Counted from the stretch's first letter, positions 21,531 to 32,639 are shown. The stretch: DNA of 64,000 bases from Mesodorylaimus sp. YZB2_4 (GCA_030248295.1 JASANH010000715.1:124001-188000); one strand, 5' to 3'. Numbers and translations: made by a program. The notes: generated by a model not told the origin, from the letters alone.

Positions 21531-23250
21531 ACGATAATTCCACTTATATCACGCCTAATTTCACTGAAACCGCTCTCCGTTACGCGAATAAAGTCAGCCA
21601 AATCTTGCTTGATCTGATCGACAACAGATCGATTCTGTTCCGAATTTTGGCCATTCGAGACATTTTCTCCGAAATTTCGAACAGAATATTGGATTGGAAA
21701 TTGGAACCAGCTCGTTAATGTATTTACAGTATGCTTGCCGCTTGTTCCAGAGCCGTCTCTCGTTTCTTTTGATGGATGTGATATATGAAAAGAAGGAGTT
21801 GGAGAAGACTGATCATACTGAATCCGATGTACAATCCCAAATCACCGCCGACTTGGAAAATCATTTGTTGCAAAGTGAACTGCTGCTTCTCTTCGAACAA
21901 AATATAATCTCTGTCCTCGCATATAAACGTGACTTGAATTGGATATTCGCTTTCATTGTTTGTTGGATGAATTTTAAACCTATAATCATTTTTTGCAGTC
22001 AAACAGGGTGCGAAATGATTGTTGTAATTATCTGGCGATTTGTCTATCCATTCTTCCTGAGCCTTATACCAACAGGACGAATAAAATTTGCTTGCGCAAA
22101 ATGGCAATGTATCTTCGGTTAGATTATGATTTTTATCCCTAATTAAAAATGATTTTTGCAATTCTGAGCTAAAGGGAATGCATGCGCATTGTTCTCTGAC
22201 CAATTTAGTGCGTAAATATTTTGAATAATCAAATTGATTTTTATAATCTCGATCGCACGCTGGAAATTTACTTGATCGATCAAAAATGCCAGAATTTACA
22301 ATGCGCATAACTAAATTGCCTGGTTCGTGATTTGTTGAAAGAGATGATTCTGACAGTGCATTACCCCTAGGTGGTCTCACTTTTGAGACAAAGAAGAACT
22401 TACGACCCTAAAAAAAATCTTCCTTAAAGGGGGGCCAAACCCACCAAAAAAAAACCCCACCCCTTAATGCTCCATTCTCTAATTGCAACGTGCATGTATA
22501 GTTTGTTCAGATTCGGGCGAGCAGCACTGAGGCCGTTGAGAATGAATTATAAAATCAGAAAAATCTTTTATGCGACTAGACAATGGTATTCTGGCACATG
22601 CGATTAATATCGTCGAGGTTCTCCCACCTGACATCATAAAGAATAGGTATCCAAAAATCAGACTTTGCCTGGGGACGAATAATAGAATTGCCAGAATCGA
22701 ATACTGGTAACCCAAGCATCTCTGACAAATGCTAAGATAAGCGCATAACATTTATGCTCATAGGATGTTCAATTATGGAATCCAAAATTTCCAAGACATC
22801 TTGCGAACTAATATTCAGAAATCTCTGCAACGACCACGAATTGATCCCATTTTCCTCAAGATCGTGAATCCAAACAGAGGCCAGCAGTGCTTGGAGTCGA
22901 AGCTTGCGAATTTTGGGATCACAGAACTGCTCAGGATCTGTTCCAAACTTATCCAATGTCCAATCATCTTGCGGCCGCCAGTCTGCGGTCATCAAATTCT
23001 GCAACTCTGTTTCACTGCATGGAAATAAGGGATTCAAGTTAAAGCCATAATCAGATCTTATGCATATTTGCACGTCTGCAAGGAAATTGTGGCCACTGGC
23101 GTTGGCGCTCATCACTTTGACGACGGTAAGTTGATTGTCATTTATGTAATCGTTGATAATAAGGACCACATCGAAGATGCCTATTGAAGTCAACATAACA
23201 AAGAGGGACATATACAAGCCAAAAATAGATCGCTTGCTGATAATGCTCAT
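21531..23250 (-). pseudogene. DEG/ENaC channel pseudogene (array copy 1)
   Basis: Start ATG at 23250, followed by the same TM1 region as the intact copies (SKRSIFGLYMSLF). Broken in several places: a TAG replaces the Trp of the SWRLS motif near 22735, a one-base shift follows near 22580, about 90 bases at 22380-22470 are replaced by homopolymer-rich sequence, and another shift occurs near 21720 after the second membrane segment. The GGDLGLYIGFS pore segment and the FCASKFYSSCW cysteine block are still readable in 22380-21724. The coiled-coil tail continues in another frame to 21531, where homology stops. Some breaks may be assembly faults, but the TAG lies away from the doubtful blocks, so a true pseudogene is likely. 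Confidence 0.85.
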
Positions 23251-23287
23251 GATGACTGATATCACCAAATACGATTAATACTCTAGT

Positions 23288-23417
23288 TCAACTAAGGTCT
23301 GCGTGGGATCGTTCTGCCTCGAAAGTCTAGCGATGTCCTTTATATACAGACAAAACAGAAGTGGTTGCAGCGATTAATTGCATAGAATTCCCTCTTATTG
23401 GATAATAAGAAGTTGAT
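23288..23417 (-). promoter_or_regulatory. Channel-family promoter module (copy 1)
   Basis: On the minus strand, in order: CAACTTCTTATTATCCAA, GGAATTC, CAATTAATCGCTGCAA (23365-23380), TATA box TGTATATAAAGG (about 23337-23348), then GAGGCAGAACGATCC (23306-23320) and GACCTTAGTTG. All parts recur upstream of the other channel genes. Confidence 0.7.
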
Positions 23418-25002
23418 AGTCGCATGAGCTATGGACATATTTACTCGATTGCTACAATCACCCAGAGGAGAAGCAACAAAGGAACCGAAACTAATTTACT
23501 TGAAATGTTGCACAACGTCGGCGACCATTTTTTGTGTGTTTTGAGTCTACAAATGGTTTTTATAGCTTTTTTGTTCTTCGAATTCATCTATCAAACAGGA
23601 TTGTCATCGAAAGGACATAAATCAATAGTCTCTAAGACTTAAAAAATATATATCTTCTACATTTTTAAAATTTTTTGTCCAGAATTCCACGAAGTTCAAA
23701 TACGAGCAGCACAATATTGTTTCTGTTCTTATCATCTCAACACAAAACGCACTCGCACTCGAGGGCGAAAGGAGACATTACACAACATAATTCACAAACC
23801 CGCAAAGTCGAATCCGCAGACCCACTGTTTCGAGGTGCCAAATTATAGTCAGTCCCTCTCCTGTGAATTTCATGGAGGTGACTTTTCTCGAAATCAAGCG
23901 GATAACCTACAGTAAGTTTCAGCAGGAATATATACAATTGTACTCAGGTCCGGTTTTTCAAGAACATTGTAAGAAAAAACAAAAACTCAGAATTACTGCG
24001 CAATAAATTCACTGCGACCTAGAGTATTCACGCACAAATGAGTGCTTGTGTTGCAAGCAAAGTCGTGATTTAATATGATTCTTTCGATAGGCCCCAGATC
24101 GGGTCGGATCGGGTCATTTTTTTAATCAATCGGGTCAAACCGATCGAAAATCAACAGTTTTGTAAGTTTCTGCTATTAGCAGTTACATAAACCTCCTCAT
24201 ATCTGATTAACTCCAGGATTTGCGGAATTCGCTTTACCACGATTTAATTCTGTGTAGCTTCTAAGAATGCCCGACAAATTGTAAGGTGACGATGGCCAAT
24301 TTTTCTTAGTAATTTCTGCATAAAAAGAATCCATGTGTGTGTAGGCACGATAGGATTGTTGGATCTGGGCAGTGTACAATTTCGTGGCTTCGGCTCATGT
24401 GCAAGGTGCGCAGCTAAATTTTTTAAACTCCCTATGTATTTCTGGTGGGATATTTGACACCCTTCCAATAGAATCTTACGAGATAAACCAGACTAGTTTT
24501 CTCTGCTGATCAAGGCAGGGTTCGAACTGCAAATGCAAAGTTTCGCAACACTGAGAATCAATTAGAAGAAATGCATTTAGGGCTTAATGAGGAGTTTATT
24601 TTAATTGACCAGTACGGCAGTTGCAGACTCGTGAAGCGTTGTTCTTGGACCAGGCGAGAGGCGAGAGTGGTCCAACCAGCGAAGGCGAAGCAAGCGTTTT
24701 AGGACGCTATTGCATCGCGGCATTAGTGCATGGCTCGAATGATGATTCAACAAAATCATGGATTATTTGAGGCATATTTCATATCTTCAAGGATAAGTGA
24801 TGACGATTTGTACATGAGCACTTGTTCCTAGGCGGAGGCTCAAAATTTAAATAGTCGCAGTTTCTTTACACTGACGGTGGAAGGGGAGAGGAATGGTGAT
24901 TTTTATCATCCGCAATCGTGATATGCACTCGATTGGGTGCAAATTCAGTCATCATTAAGAATGGTAACCACGACAATTTTTATGATAATCTGTTTTAATG
25001 AC
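23418..25002. other. Intergenic in the array, no gene seen
   Basis: Open frames at 23424-23642 and 23937-23737 have no domain. A GATCGGGTC-rich stretch lies at 24092-24160. No RNA gene is recognised. Confidence 0.35.
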
Positions 25003-25060
25003 AGCTGCCGTAATGATGGCCAGAAATAAATATCAAAGGTGCCGCTGGATATGCGCATTT
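25003..25060 (+). promoter_or_regulatory. Upstream module of secreted-protein member 2
   Basis: Reads CAGCTGCCGTAATGATGGCC then TATCAAAGGTGCCGCTGG, the best-conserved form of the family module, about 250 bases before the ATG. Confidence 0.65.
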
Positions 25061-25216
25061 GTGCAGAAAAGTTTCTTGGCTCAAAGCAAACTAAAAAATG
25101 CAAAATGCAAAATACCGTTTTGATATTTAAGGGTTTTTTTGAATTCATGAATGCTAGGTATTCGAAAATAAACGAAATCAGATAGTCCGCGAGTGAGAAT
25201 GCTGGTGGACGAAAAC

Positions 25217-25223
25217 TATAAAA
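25217..25223 (+). promoter_or_regulatory. TATA box of secreted-protein member 2
   Basis: ACTATAAAAGC, 78 bases before the ATG, same spacing as in member 1. Confidence 0.65.
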
Positions 25224-25300
25224 GCAATTTCTCTTCAGTAACTCAACAGTTTTGCGGCTTGTCTCATCCTCGTGATCGTTCATTGGACGCCAGTGAATCC

Positions 25301-25702
25301 ATGACTATGCCCCCACATCTATGTGCCTTCGTTTTGAGCTTGCCACTTTTCTTTCTCACTTCTGTAACTGGACAAGCCTGCAATCTGACACACCCCACTG
25401 GCGATAATGTCGAGATCTTAGGGCATGGAAAAACGGGTGTCACGGGAAAAACTTGCGTCTTTCGTTATCATATCTCTTCTGACTATAATCCAATGCAAGT
25501 CGAGATAGAAAAAGCTGGGCAAAATCCTGGACAATATCAGCCAATTATAAAGGTTGGAGCCAAGCAAGGCGGGTTGCCGGAAGGTAAAGCATATGCGTGT
25601 TGTCCAGACGACACCCCCGGGACGAAATACATTTGGAGAGTGACTGTGATATCGGAGAATGAAAAAAAAATTAAGGAAGCCGTTGCTGACAAACGTCTGT
25701 GA
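25301..25702 (+). CDS. Small secreted protein, CDWKE family, member 2 (C-terminal frameshift)
   Basis: Start ATG at 25301. The signal peptide and first ~120 residues are almost the same as member 1 (CNLTHPTGDN, NPGQYQP, KYIWRV). One extra T just after an A9 run at 25662-25670 shifts the frame, so the product ends ADKRL and loses the CDWKEFQ end with its cysteine. The lost end (NVCDW) is still readable in the next frame to 25741. Either a recent pseudogene or a consensus error at the homopolymer. TATA box TATAAAA at 25217-25223 and AATAAA at 25887 are intact. Confidence 0.75.
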   Translation: MTMPPHLCAFVLSLPLFFLTSVTGQACNLTHPTGDNVEILGHGKTGVTGKTCVFRYHISSDYNPMQVEIEKAGQNPGQYQPIIKVGAKQGGLPEGKAYACCPDDTPGTKYIWRVTVISENEKKIKEAVADKRL

Positions 25703-25745
25703 TTGGCAAAAATTTCGAATGCCACAGAGACGATATTGCAATTAA

Positions 25746-26640
25746 CTTGACCAAAAGTGGTGAAAATGAATAAGTGGGAAAATGATGATACGTTCCCCCA
25801 TCCGATTCAGTCGTGAATTGTGTACAGTATACTTTAAATATATATAGGACCTCTTCTACTGTACTATGTACTAAATGTTATATTGCAATAAAGTGCTGGG
25901 TCTGTGATTCCGAATGTTTCCCTCAACCTCTTGTAGTGTGAGTATGGCCTGAGGAAATTTCAGCGTAGTACACCGTGTTTGACTGCGAAAAATCATTATC
26001 GGTTTAACAGTACATAGTAGTACAGAATACCTGGAAAATGCTGGCTTTATACCCAGGTTCTTGACAGAAAAAGAATGCTTTTTATATTTTTATGTTCATT
26101 TTAGCAGCCCCTATGACCTTCGTCGGAGATAAAAATCAAAAATGCCGCTGCGCATGAATTCCTTGGATTTTCAAAGAAACGCGAAGGGGGTATATAAATT
26201 GTCGCATTACTTCAACCCCCTCCGCTGTAACGTTCGTTCAACAGTGGCCTGAATAATTTAGTTTCAGGGCTGAAGAATACAAAAACTTTATTCTGGGCTC
26301 CATAATCTCATTAAATTCTTATCTTTAAAATATTATATATATTTAAATCTTAAAATATTTTCGTGGCAGATGTAGTTATGTTGGAATATCAAAGATGCTG
26401 CAACATATAAATACGTTTGGGGAAAACGTTTTCTCGAAAATTCATGAAAGCACAAAAGAAAATGGAAATGAAAATATGGCATTTCTGGCACTTTTGGAAT
26501 TCCTTAAAAATCATGAATGGGGGAGATACGAAAAACATATGCAAATCGGGGAGTTCAGCAATACACACAGTGCACAAACCTATACTTTAAATGATAAAAC
26601 AGTCCTGTGGTTGGTTTTTTGAACGCCGGTCAAACTAAAT
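25746..26640. other. Intergenic with upstream module of member 3
   Basis: An AATCAAAAATGCCGCTGCGC word at 26134-26153 is the family module of the broken member 3. A frame at 26395-26622 is open but has no signal peptide and no domain. Confidence 0.45.
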
Positions 26641-27055
26641 ATGCCTTTACAATTTATATGCGTATTGGGGTTTGGCTTGCTTCTTTCTTCCCCGACTCCG
26701 ATAACTGGAAAAGTCTGTAACCGAACACACCCAAGTGGCGGGAAAGTACAGATTTCAATGGACAAAGTCTCGCATGGTTACTTACTCGAATTGTTCAGAG
26801 TACTATCCGGTGAAAATTGAGATGGAAAAAGGCGGCCAGAATCCTTGAGAATATCGACCATTTTTGAAGGTGGACCTTTACAATAAGGGACCAGGCCCGA
26901 AATATTGGAACAATGCAGACGACATTTCTGGGACGAAATATCTCTGGAAAGTAAATGTGATGAAGAAAAACCAACAAAAAGGAGAAGGGATGATGACAAG
27001 CGTCTGTAATTGGGAAGAATTTCAAATACCGCAAAGGGAAAAATGGGGGAAATAA
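26641..27055 (+). pseudogene. Small secreted protein, CDWKE family, member 3 (broken)
   Basis: The ATG at 26641 is followed by a signal peptide (CVLGFGLLLSS) and CNRTHPSGGKVQI. The frame shifts near 26800, and the GEYQP motif carries a TGA in place of its Gly codon at 26847-26849. After that the frame is intact, with KYLWKVNV and SVCNWEEFQIP up to TAA at 27055. Two independent lesions make a pseudogene likely. Confidence 0.8.
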
Positions 27056-27740
27056 GAGGAAAAATGATTTGGCGAAATAGTGTCTCGTATTGATCGTAAT
27101 TCTTTTCTGAGACCTGTCCACTAACACGGAACCGTTTCGTTTTCAAATCGACCATATCCATGGAGAGTGTAAAGCTGCGCAAAGTCCGGCTTGAGACACG
27201 CTTAGACAGAATCCAGTCTTACACTGCCTGAAGCAGTCTCGTCCTAACAAAAGTAAGCAGTCCTTGAAATTCGACCAGAATATGTATATTTGATACAAAG
27301 GAGACATGACAGTCTTTATTAATAGCGCATTCCCCGAATGTCTGCGTAGGCTTATTCGATGCAAATAAGGTGCCTGATCTGCTCCTCGTGCTTGATTATC
27401 TCACGATAGCGTCAAGCAGAAATACATGCAACATCCGTTGTTTCCTGAACAATCACTTATGGAATCAGCGCTGTTTAGGGTTTAATGAGTATCACCCAGC
27501 GTGGACAGCGCATAAATGAGGATAGTCGTTATGTTCTACTTAACAACCCTAAGACCGCGATGCTACTTAATATTTTCATGAAGGCAGTCTGAAGTTGGCG
27601 CGTTAATCCCAGCTTCATCTCATGACGACTTTTATTCGTTTACTGGTTCATGGTGGACTTATTGCTGTTGGTGCTGCTTGTGCTGCTCTGATTGAAGATA
27701 CTACAAATGCAAAAGTGCTGCCGAAAATATTTTTTTGCTT
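27056..27740. other. Intergenic, no gene seen
   Basis: No domain in either strand. Confidence 0.35.
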
Positions 27741-27900
27741 TTTTTAAAATGAGATCAAAGTATACCGCTGCGAGCGACGACACACCAGTAAATTCACATA
27801 TCACGGTGACAAATGCTGGTGTTTTTAATCAATCAAGTAATTTGTTATCGAGCTCTCTTTTTTTGTCTTATAACCACACAACTCATTCCATTCTCTGATT
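27741..27900 (+). pseudogene. DEG/ENaC channel relic (copy 2)
   Basis: Reads ITVTNAGVFNQSSN, matching the VRITNSGVFDRSSN block that sits mid-extracellular in the intact channels. A CC pair upstream corresponds to their RPKCC. The rest of the gene is gone. Confidence 0.55.
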
Positions 27901-28040
27901 GCGACTGCCACCCAAGCAGAATTCAACTCGGTCAATGGCCTGCTTTAATTAGCCAGAATCTTCTCACGAGCAGAAAGCTCTTCAGGACATTTTCATGTGA
28001 TAATTTTTCGTGGCAGCTGTTATTATATGGTCGTCCGAAA

Positions 28041-28052
28041 TAGGTGCCGCTG
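28041..28052 (+). promoter_or_regulatory. Orphan copy of the secreted-family upstream module
   Basis: TAGGTGCCGCTG preceded by CAGCTGTTATTATATGG, about 200 bases before the secreted-family relic. Confidence 0.45.
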
Positions 28053-28224
28053 TACCTAAATATGTACTGTATGTCAGCGTATAGTATTCATAAATTCATA
28101 CATTTTTTTGGAATTTATGGAAACTCAATAAAAAAATTCCGAATTTCTTTTTCAACTTGAAAAAATTGAATTTAATTATGTCGAAGATTTTTATCCTCGT
28201 GACGGTTTTATGAATATGTCTTTA

Positions 28225-28310
28225 TGAACGTGAGATCAAAAAATCTAAAAGACGGAGAAGGGGTGTTGACGAACATTTGCAATTGGAAGGAATTTCAAAT
28301 GCCACTTTAA
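28225..28310 (+). pseudogene. Small secreted protein relic (CDWKE family)
   Basis: Only the 3' end remains. It reads GVLTNICNWKEFQMPL followed by a stop, equal to the C-terminus of members 1 and 3. No signal peptide is left. Confidence 0.65.
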
Positions 28311-28669
28311 AGAAAAGTGGAGGAAAATAGGGGAAAAGAGGCGACTTATAATTTGCGTTCTGTTCTTCGAAAAGACGAAGGAAGGATAAAAATAAAATGC
28401 TATGAATAAATATGAATATGTCAGCGAGGCTATTCGACAGTTCCTTTTATGCCGGGGTAGATTCTGTGTTCTACATCCTCAACGAGAATTAGCCAATCCA
28501 GAAATCCAACAACGAATATTAAAAACTTTTTTCAGCAGTGAGATGACATCGTATAACTAAAAAAAAACAAAGGAGCTGGACATATAATAGACGAAAAAGG
28601 TGACAAGGCCTATACCAATGTCGATTATTTCCAAAAAAGTCTGTTGTGACAGACTCAAAATTTTTAGAC

Positions 28670-28860
28670 CAGCCAATGCACAGGGTGGATAACCAGGGCT
28701 AGGATGGCTGGTCTACTGGGCCATTGCTAAACGCAACCACGGCGATTAGGAAACGTGCTCAAGCAGATTTTCCTGCATGCACATCGGAAGCACACCTGAT
28801 CGTGGGTACACGAGCAGAGGATCACGTGAAGATCCAGCTGGTGGTCCACATTATGTAATT
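28670..28860 (+). repeat. Dispersed repeat, family C, copy 1
   Basis: Shares CCAGCCAATGCACA, CTAGGATGG, GTCTACT and GGGCATTG-like words in the same order with 36466..36600. No coding capacity. Confidence 0.6.
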
Positions 28861-29075
28861 GGAAAATTTTTGTTTTTTAATACATGATATTTTTTAATAA
28901 ATAATAAATATTTTTTTAATACGTAATATATCTTTTCTAAAACGTAATATATATTTTTCATTACATAGTATACGGTATATTCCAGACGCCCAACCACGAG
29001 CGCAATGTTCTCACATTTTTATGCTGATCAATTGCAGCAGCTGTTGTTTCAGCACTGGCTCTTTTGATAAATATT

Positions 29076-29090
29076 AATGGTGGCGCTGTG
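29076..29090 (+). promoter_or_regulatory. Upstream module of secreted-protein member 4
   Basis: TAATGGTGGCGCTGTGC, a one-base variant of the GGTGCCGCTG core, about 200 bases before the ATG. A CAGCAGCTGTTGTTTCAGC word precedes it. Confidence 0.5.
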
Positions 29091-29230
29091 CATGAATACG
29101 AACAGGTTTTTTGTAAATGATGGGGAGACTTGGAAAATCTTTTCATGGTATTCTAGGCAAAAAAGCCGGATCATCTGAGAAAGGTATGCATATCGTGATT
29201 ATTATAAATAAGCTACCAGACCGGGACACC

Positions 29231-29237
29231 TATATAG
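29231..29237 (+). promoter_or_regulatory. TATA box of secreted-protein member 4
   Basis: CACCTATATAGTGCC, 54 bases before the ATG. Confidence 0.55.
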
Positions 29238-29284
29238 TGCCTCCCGTTGAAATGGACAGTTCTTGGTGTGCCAATACACACAAA

Positions 29285-29680
29285 ATGTCTACTAAATTTA
29301 CTTTCGCCTTAAGCCTAGGGCTGATGTTTTTTTACCCAGCCGTTACAAGTGTTCCGAAGTGTGTCCTTCTCGAACCAAGGGGAGAGAATTTTACTATAAA
29401 GGACAACAAGATTGTCTATCGTTGGCTTATCCATTCTGACTACATTGCGGAGAAAATTGTGATAGAAAGGGAGGGACCTAAGCCTGGAGAATATCAACCC
29501 CACGATTCATTTTATTTGGCTATTAACAGCGAAGGAATTGCTGGAGTGTCAAAACCGGTTGTATATTATCCAACAAAATTCCGTTGGCGCCTGAATTTGA
29601 TGACGAAAGTCGGGCGAAAAGATGTGGACCCAAATCCATGTGATTGGAAAGAATACCTAGTACCGGAATGGAAACTATGA
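29285..29680 (+). CDS. Small secreted protein, CDWKE family, member 4
   Basis: 131 residues from the ATG at 29285, single exon. The signal peptide is FALSLGLMFFYPAVTS, followed by a mature protein with only two cysteines (26 and 119). Family marks: KPGEYQP (66-72), KFRWRLN (98-104), CDWKEY (119-124). Only the first and last family cysteine are kept, which supports one essential bond between the N- and C-terminal strands. TATATAG lies at 29231 and AATAAA at 29730. The upstream in-frame ATGs are disfavoured because the signal peptide must be N-terminal. It lies 830 bases before an intact channel gene on the same strand. Confidence 0.82.
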   Translation: MSTKFTFALSLGLMFFYPAVTSVPKCVLLEPRGENFTIKDNKIVYRWLIHSDYIAEKIVIEREGPKPGEYQPHDSFYLAINSEGIAGVSKPVVYYPTKFRWRLNLMTKVGRKDVDPNPCDWKEYLVPEWKL

Positions 29681-29796
29681 GAAAAACGGTGAATAGTATG
29701 TTACTTATTGAGTAGAATGCGAAAAATGAAATAAAGTGACACACTTTACCCACCCACTCGACTCATCGTCAGTCGATATCACATAAATTGTGCCCG

Positions 29797-29905
29797 AGAC
29801 ACGTGCAACGTCACGCAATGTGCATTGTCGTGTGGACTCCGAGTGGCATTTCTTCCATAATCTCAAAATGGAAAGAATATAACTCCGATGCAACTTATTT
29901 CCAGT
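29797..29905 (+). repeat. Dispersed repeat, inverted partner of 32790-32885
   Basis: Shares GTGTGGACTCCGAGTGG-, CTTCCAT-, AATGGAAA- and GATGCAACTTATTTC-type blocks with the reverse complement of 32790-32885. In the other copy a SINE-like unit abuts the end at the same point. Confidence 0.65.
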
Positions 29906-30329
29906 TAGTCAGGGGTACTGAAGCTTTTTTTAAGCCCAGTCGAATCCGATGGCGAATGTCGGATAGGTTCATACTGCAGGTCAAAGTAGAGCTCGTGCCG
30001 CTGTGCTAAATCACCCAGCTCTACCTTGACAGAATGATTAGTGGTGATGCTGGTCGTGCAATTGGTTCTTCAGGCTTTACATAAAAAATAAAAAGACGGA
30101 GGAAAAAAAAATCAGGCATTTAGAAGATGAGACGAAATGTACCTAAGAACAGAATAATTGTAAAAACTCTCTTTAGACACAGAACATAAAAAGCGGAATC
30201 GGCGCCTATGCTATGTAACATTAAGTTGATTAGTTTAGAAATCACTTTTTAACTACCCGCATCCATAAGCAGATAGGCTGGTGGGTGAGTGAGTGCGCCA
30301 ATTATATAAATATATGTTCTACTCACTTC

Positions 30330-30475
30330 CAACTTCTTATTATCCAACTCATCAAAGAAAGAAAAGAGAATTCTAACCAATATATCTCTTTGATAATTTT
30401 TTTTTCTTTTTGCTGTATATAGAAGGGGACTAGAGCTTGAGTCAGAATGACATGGAAACAGACCTAGTTTCAATA
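30330..30475 (+). promoter_or_regulatory. Channel-family promoter module (copy 3)
   Basis: CAACTTCTTATTATCCAACT, ATCAAAG, GAATTCTAACCAATATATCT (core 30378-30393), TATA word TGTATATAGAAGG (about 30414-30426), GAGTCAGAATGA (30439-30450) and GACCTAGTTTC (30461-30471). Confidence 0.7.
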
Positions 30476-30510
30476 AAGTATTGTCCACGTTTGCTGTGGT
30501 TCAAGTCGTC

Positions 30511-32256
30511 ATGAGCATTATCAGCAAGCGGTCCATTCTTGGTTTGTATATGACCCTGTTCATTATGTTCACTTCAATAGGCATCTACGATGTGGTCCTT
30601 ATTATCAACGATTACATAAATGACAATCAACTCACCGTCGTCAAAGTGAAGAGTGCCAATGGCAATGGCTCTGCACTCCTTGATGATGTCCAATTGTGCC
30701 TGTTCGAGTATCCGAACAGGGAGCCTTTGTTGCCATGTAACAAGAGTGAGCTACTGACTTTGATAAATAAGGACTGGAGGCCGAAAGACGACTGGGCATT
30801 ACACAGGTTTGGAACAAATGCTGAGCAGTTCTGCGAACCCCAAATTCGAAAGCTTCGTCTCCTAGCCCTTCTTGCTTCTGTATGGATTCAGGCACTGGAT
30901 GAAAATAAAATGGGCTCAATGTCATTATGGGATACCCAGTACGTTCTTGGTCTGACCCAAGAAGATTTTTTACCAATTCTGGATGCAGTGATTGAACATC
31001 CTTCAAGCATTGATGTTATGCGTTTCTCATGGCGTCTTTCACACATACTTGGCATTCCTTTCCTTGACAACCACCCGCTTTCACAATATTACTGGCCGCC
31101 TCCTGATATTTCGCAAGTTTTTTATCCTATGCTTGAGCCTTACATAATCGATGATCACGCTTCGTGGTTCGACCTTACGACCCCCAAAAACAGCATTTGC
31201 ACAATAATCCCACTATCCTCCTTTTCATTACCATTAACTGTCAGAATTCTTTCACGACGACCCCAATGTTGTTCGTCTGTTGAGGGGGAAGGGACGACAA
31301 ATGCACAAAATATGGCGAAGAAGTTGACAATTAATGCGCCACCAAAATTATCTTGGAATGACAATCCACTTGTAAGTCGTGAACCGGGTGCTCTATCTGT
31401 GCGCATCATAAATTCTGGTATTTTCGATCGATCTCGCAATTTGCCAGGGTGTAGAAACAAATATAAAAACCAATTTGAGTATTTTCAAGAGATGAGCACT
31501 AGATCTGTCGAAGAAAAATGCCAATGCATACCATTCAGCTCAGAATTGCGAAAAGCATTTCTGATCAAAGAAGAATACAAAAAATCGAATGATTCATTGC
31601 CATTTTGCACAAGTGAAATTTATTCTTCCTGCTCGATAGAAAACAGTGATGGATTGATGCAAAAATTGGAAGCAAATTCTTTCACACCCTGCGTCACTGC
31701 AAAAAATGATTACAGGTTCGAATTTCATCCAACAGACAACGAGAGCGGATATCCAATTCAAGTCACATTCCAATGCGAGGACAGATATTATATACTTTTC
31801 GAAGAGAAACAGCAGTTTACTTTGCAACAAATGATTTCCCAAGTCGGTGGTGATTTGGGACTGTACATCGGATTCAGTATGATCAGTCTTCTCCAATTTC
31901 TACTTTTCATATATCATATTTATCAAAATAAACGCGATGCGGCACTGGAACAAGCGACAGGCATCAGTGCACTGACAAACTGGTTCCGATTCCTGATTCA
32001 ATATTCTGTTCGCAATTTTGGAGAAGATGGTCCAGAAAGGCATAGTTCGAGGCAGAATTTATCAACTTATGATCATATTACACAAAATTTGGTTGAGCAC
32101 AAAGGTGAAATAAATGAGATAAGACGTGACATAAGTGGAATCATCGAAGAGCAGGTTAAACTGAATCAGGCTTTGAAGGAGATCGACCTGAAACTGGACA
32201 CACGCTTGCGCAATGGAATGAGAAAATCAAGAATACCAAGGTATACATATAAATAA
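30511..32256 (+). CDS. DEG/ENaC-type cation channel (array copy 3)
   Basis: 581 residues, one exon. The ATG at 30511 is chosen because the upstream frame opens with TTG and the aligned copies start there. TM1 is about residues 8-33 with only a seven-residue cytosolic head. A cysteine-rich extracellular domain follows (ICTIIPLSS, RPQCCSS, INSGIFDRS, CQCIPFSSEL, FCTSEIYSSC, TPCVTAKNDY, FQCED). FEEKQQFTLQQM leads into the pore/TM2 signature GGDLGLYIGFS (446-456), equivalent to the GG..GLF.G.S motif of the family; GFS is the selectivity filter. The C-terminus (~130 residues) has a predicted coiled coil (RRDISGIIEEQVKLNQAL) and a basic end RKSRIPRYTYK. The conserved N-terminal His-Gly gating motif is absent. 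Probably a sodium-permeable channel, ligand unknown. Confidence 0.9.
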   Translation: MSIISKRSILGLYMTLFIMFTSIGIYDVVLIINDYINDNQLTVVKVKSANGNGSALLDDVQLCLFEYPNREPLLPCNKSELLTLINKDWRPKDDWALHRFGTNAEQFCEPQIRKLRLLALLASVWIQALDENKMGSMSLWDTQYVLGLTQEDFLPILDAVIEHPSSIDVMRFSWRLSHILGIPFLDNHPLSQYYWPPPDISQVFYPMLEPYIIDDHASWFDLTTPKNSICTIIPLSSFSLPLTVRILSRRPQCCSSVEGEGTTNAQNMAKKLTINAPPKLSWNDNPLVSREPGALSVRIINSGIFDRSRNLPGCRNKYKNQFEYFQEMSTRSVEEKCQCIPFSSELRKAFLIKEEYKKSNDSLPFCTSEIYSSCSIENSDGLMQKLEANSFTPCVTAKNDYRFEFHPTDNESGYPIQVTFQCEDRYYILFEEKQQFTLQQMISQVGGDLGLYIGFSMISLLQFLLFIYHIYQNKRDAALEQATGISALTNWFRFLIQYSVRNFGEDGPERHSSRQNLSTYDHITQNLVEHKGEINEIRRDISGIIEEQVKLNQALKEIDLKLDTRLRNGMRKSRIPRYTYK

Positions 32257-32639
32257 TGAATTGTAGAAATCGCCCACATTTCTATCCACGTAAGCATGAA
32301 ATTTTTTTATTGATTTTTGCCTGAGTATTTCATTACATATTTTTATGACCAACAATACTATATTTTTCGGTTGTAAAGCTTCTCCTACATTGTGTTACTC
32401 GAAAGCGCTTGCATTAAAAGTAACGTTTCTTTTATATCAGCAATCAGAACTTTGCTATGCGTCAAAAATTTTAAGCATATCAATTTTTCAAATCTTAACG
32501 TTGTTTTAGGGGTAGGAGAACCAACATATATAATTTGAAAATGTCACAGCGCTTAGTACGGTACACTCACCGACCTGCAGTACCTCCGCACTGGGAGATA
32601 GGAGAAGCAATAAACGATATCGGAACTAGTGTACCCACG
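32257..32639. other. Intergenic, no gene seen
   Basis: 3' flank of the channel gene. AT-rich, nothing recognised. Confidence 0.4.

Larger units (their letters stand above)
25003..25745 (+). repeat. Right arm of large inverted duplication (secreted members 1 and 2)
   Basis: This segment, from the upstream module through the coding region, is a near-identical reverse complement of about 19965..20723. The arms are separated by about 4.3 kb that holds the channel pseudogene. Confidence 0.85.

Noticed and set aside
29788-30009. Plus-strand frame ending near a KPSRIRWRM stretch, considered as another CDWKE relic
   Set aside because: The first half is a dispersed repeat also found inverted at 32.8 kb; the RIRWRM similarity is too short to support family membership.
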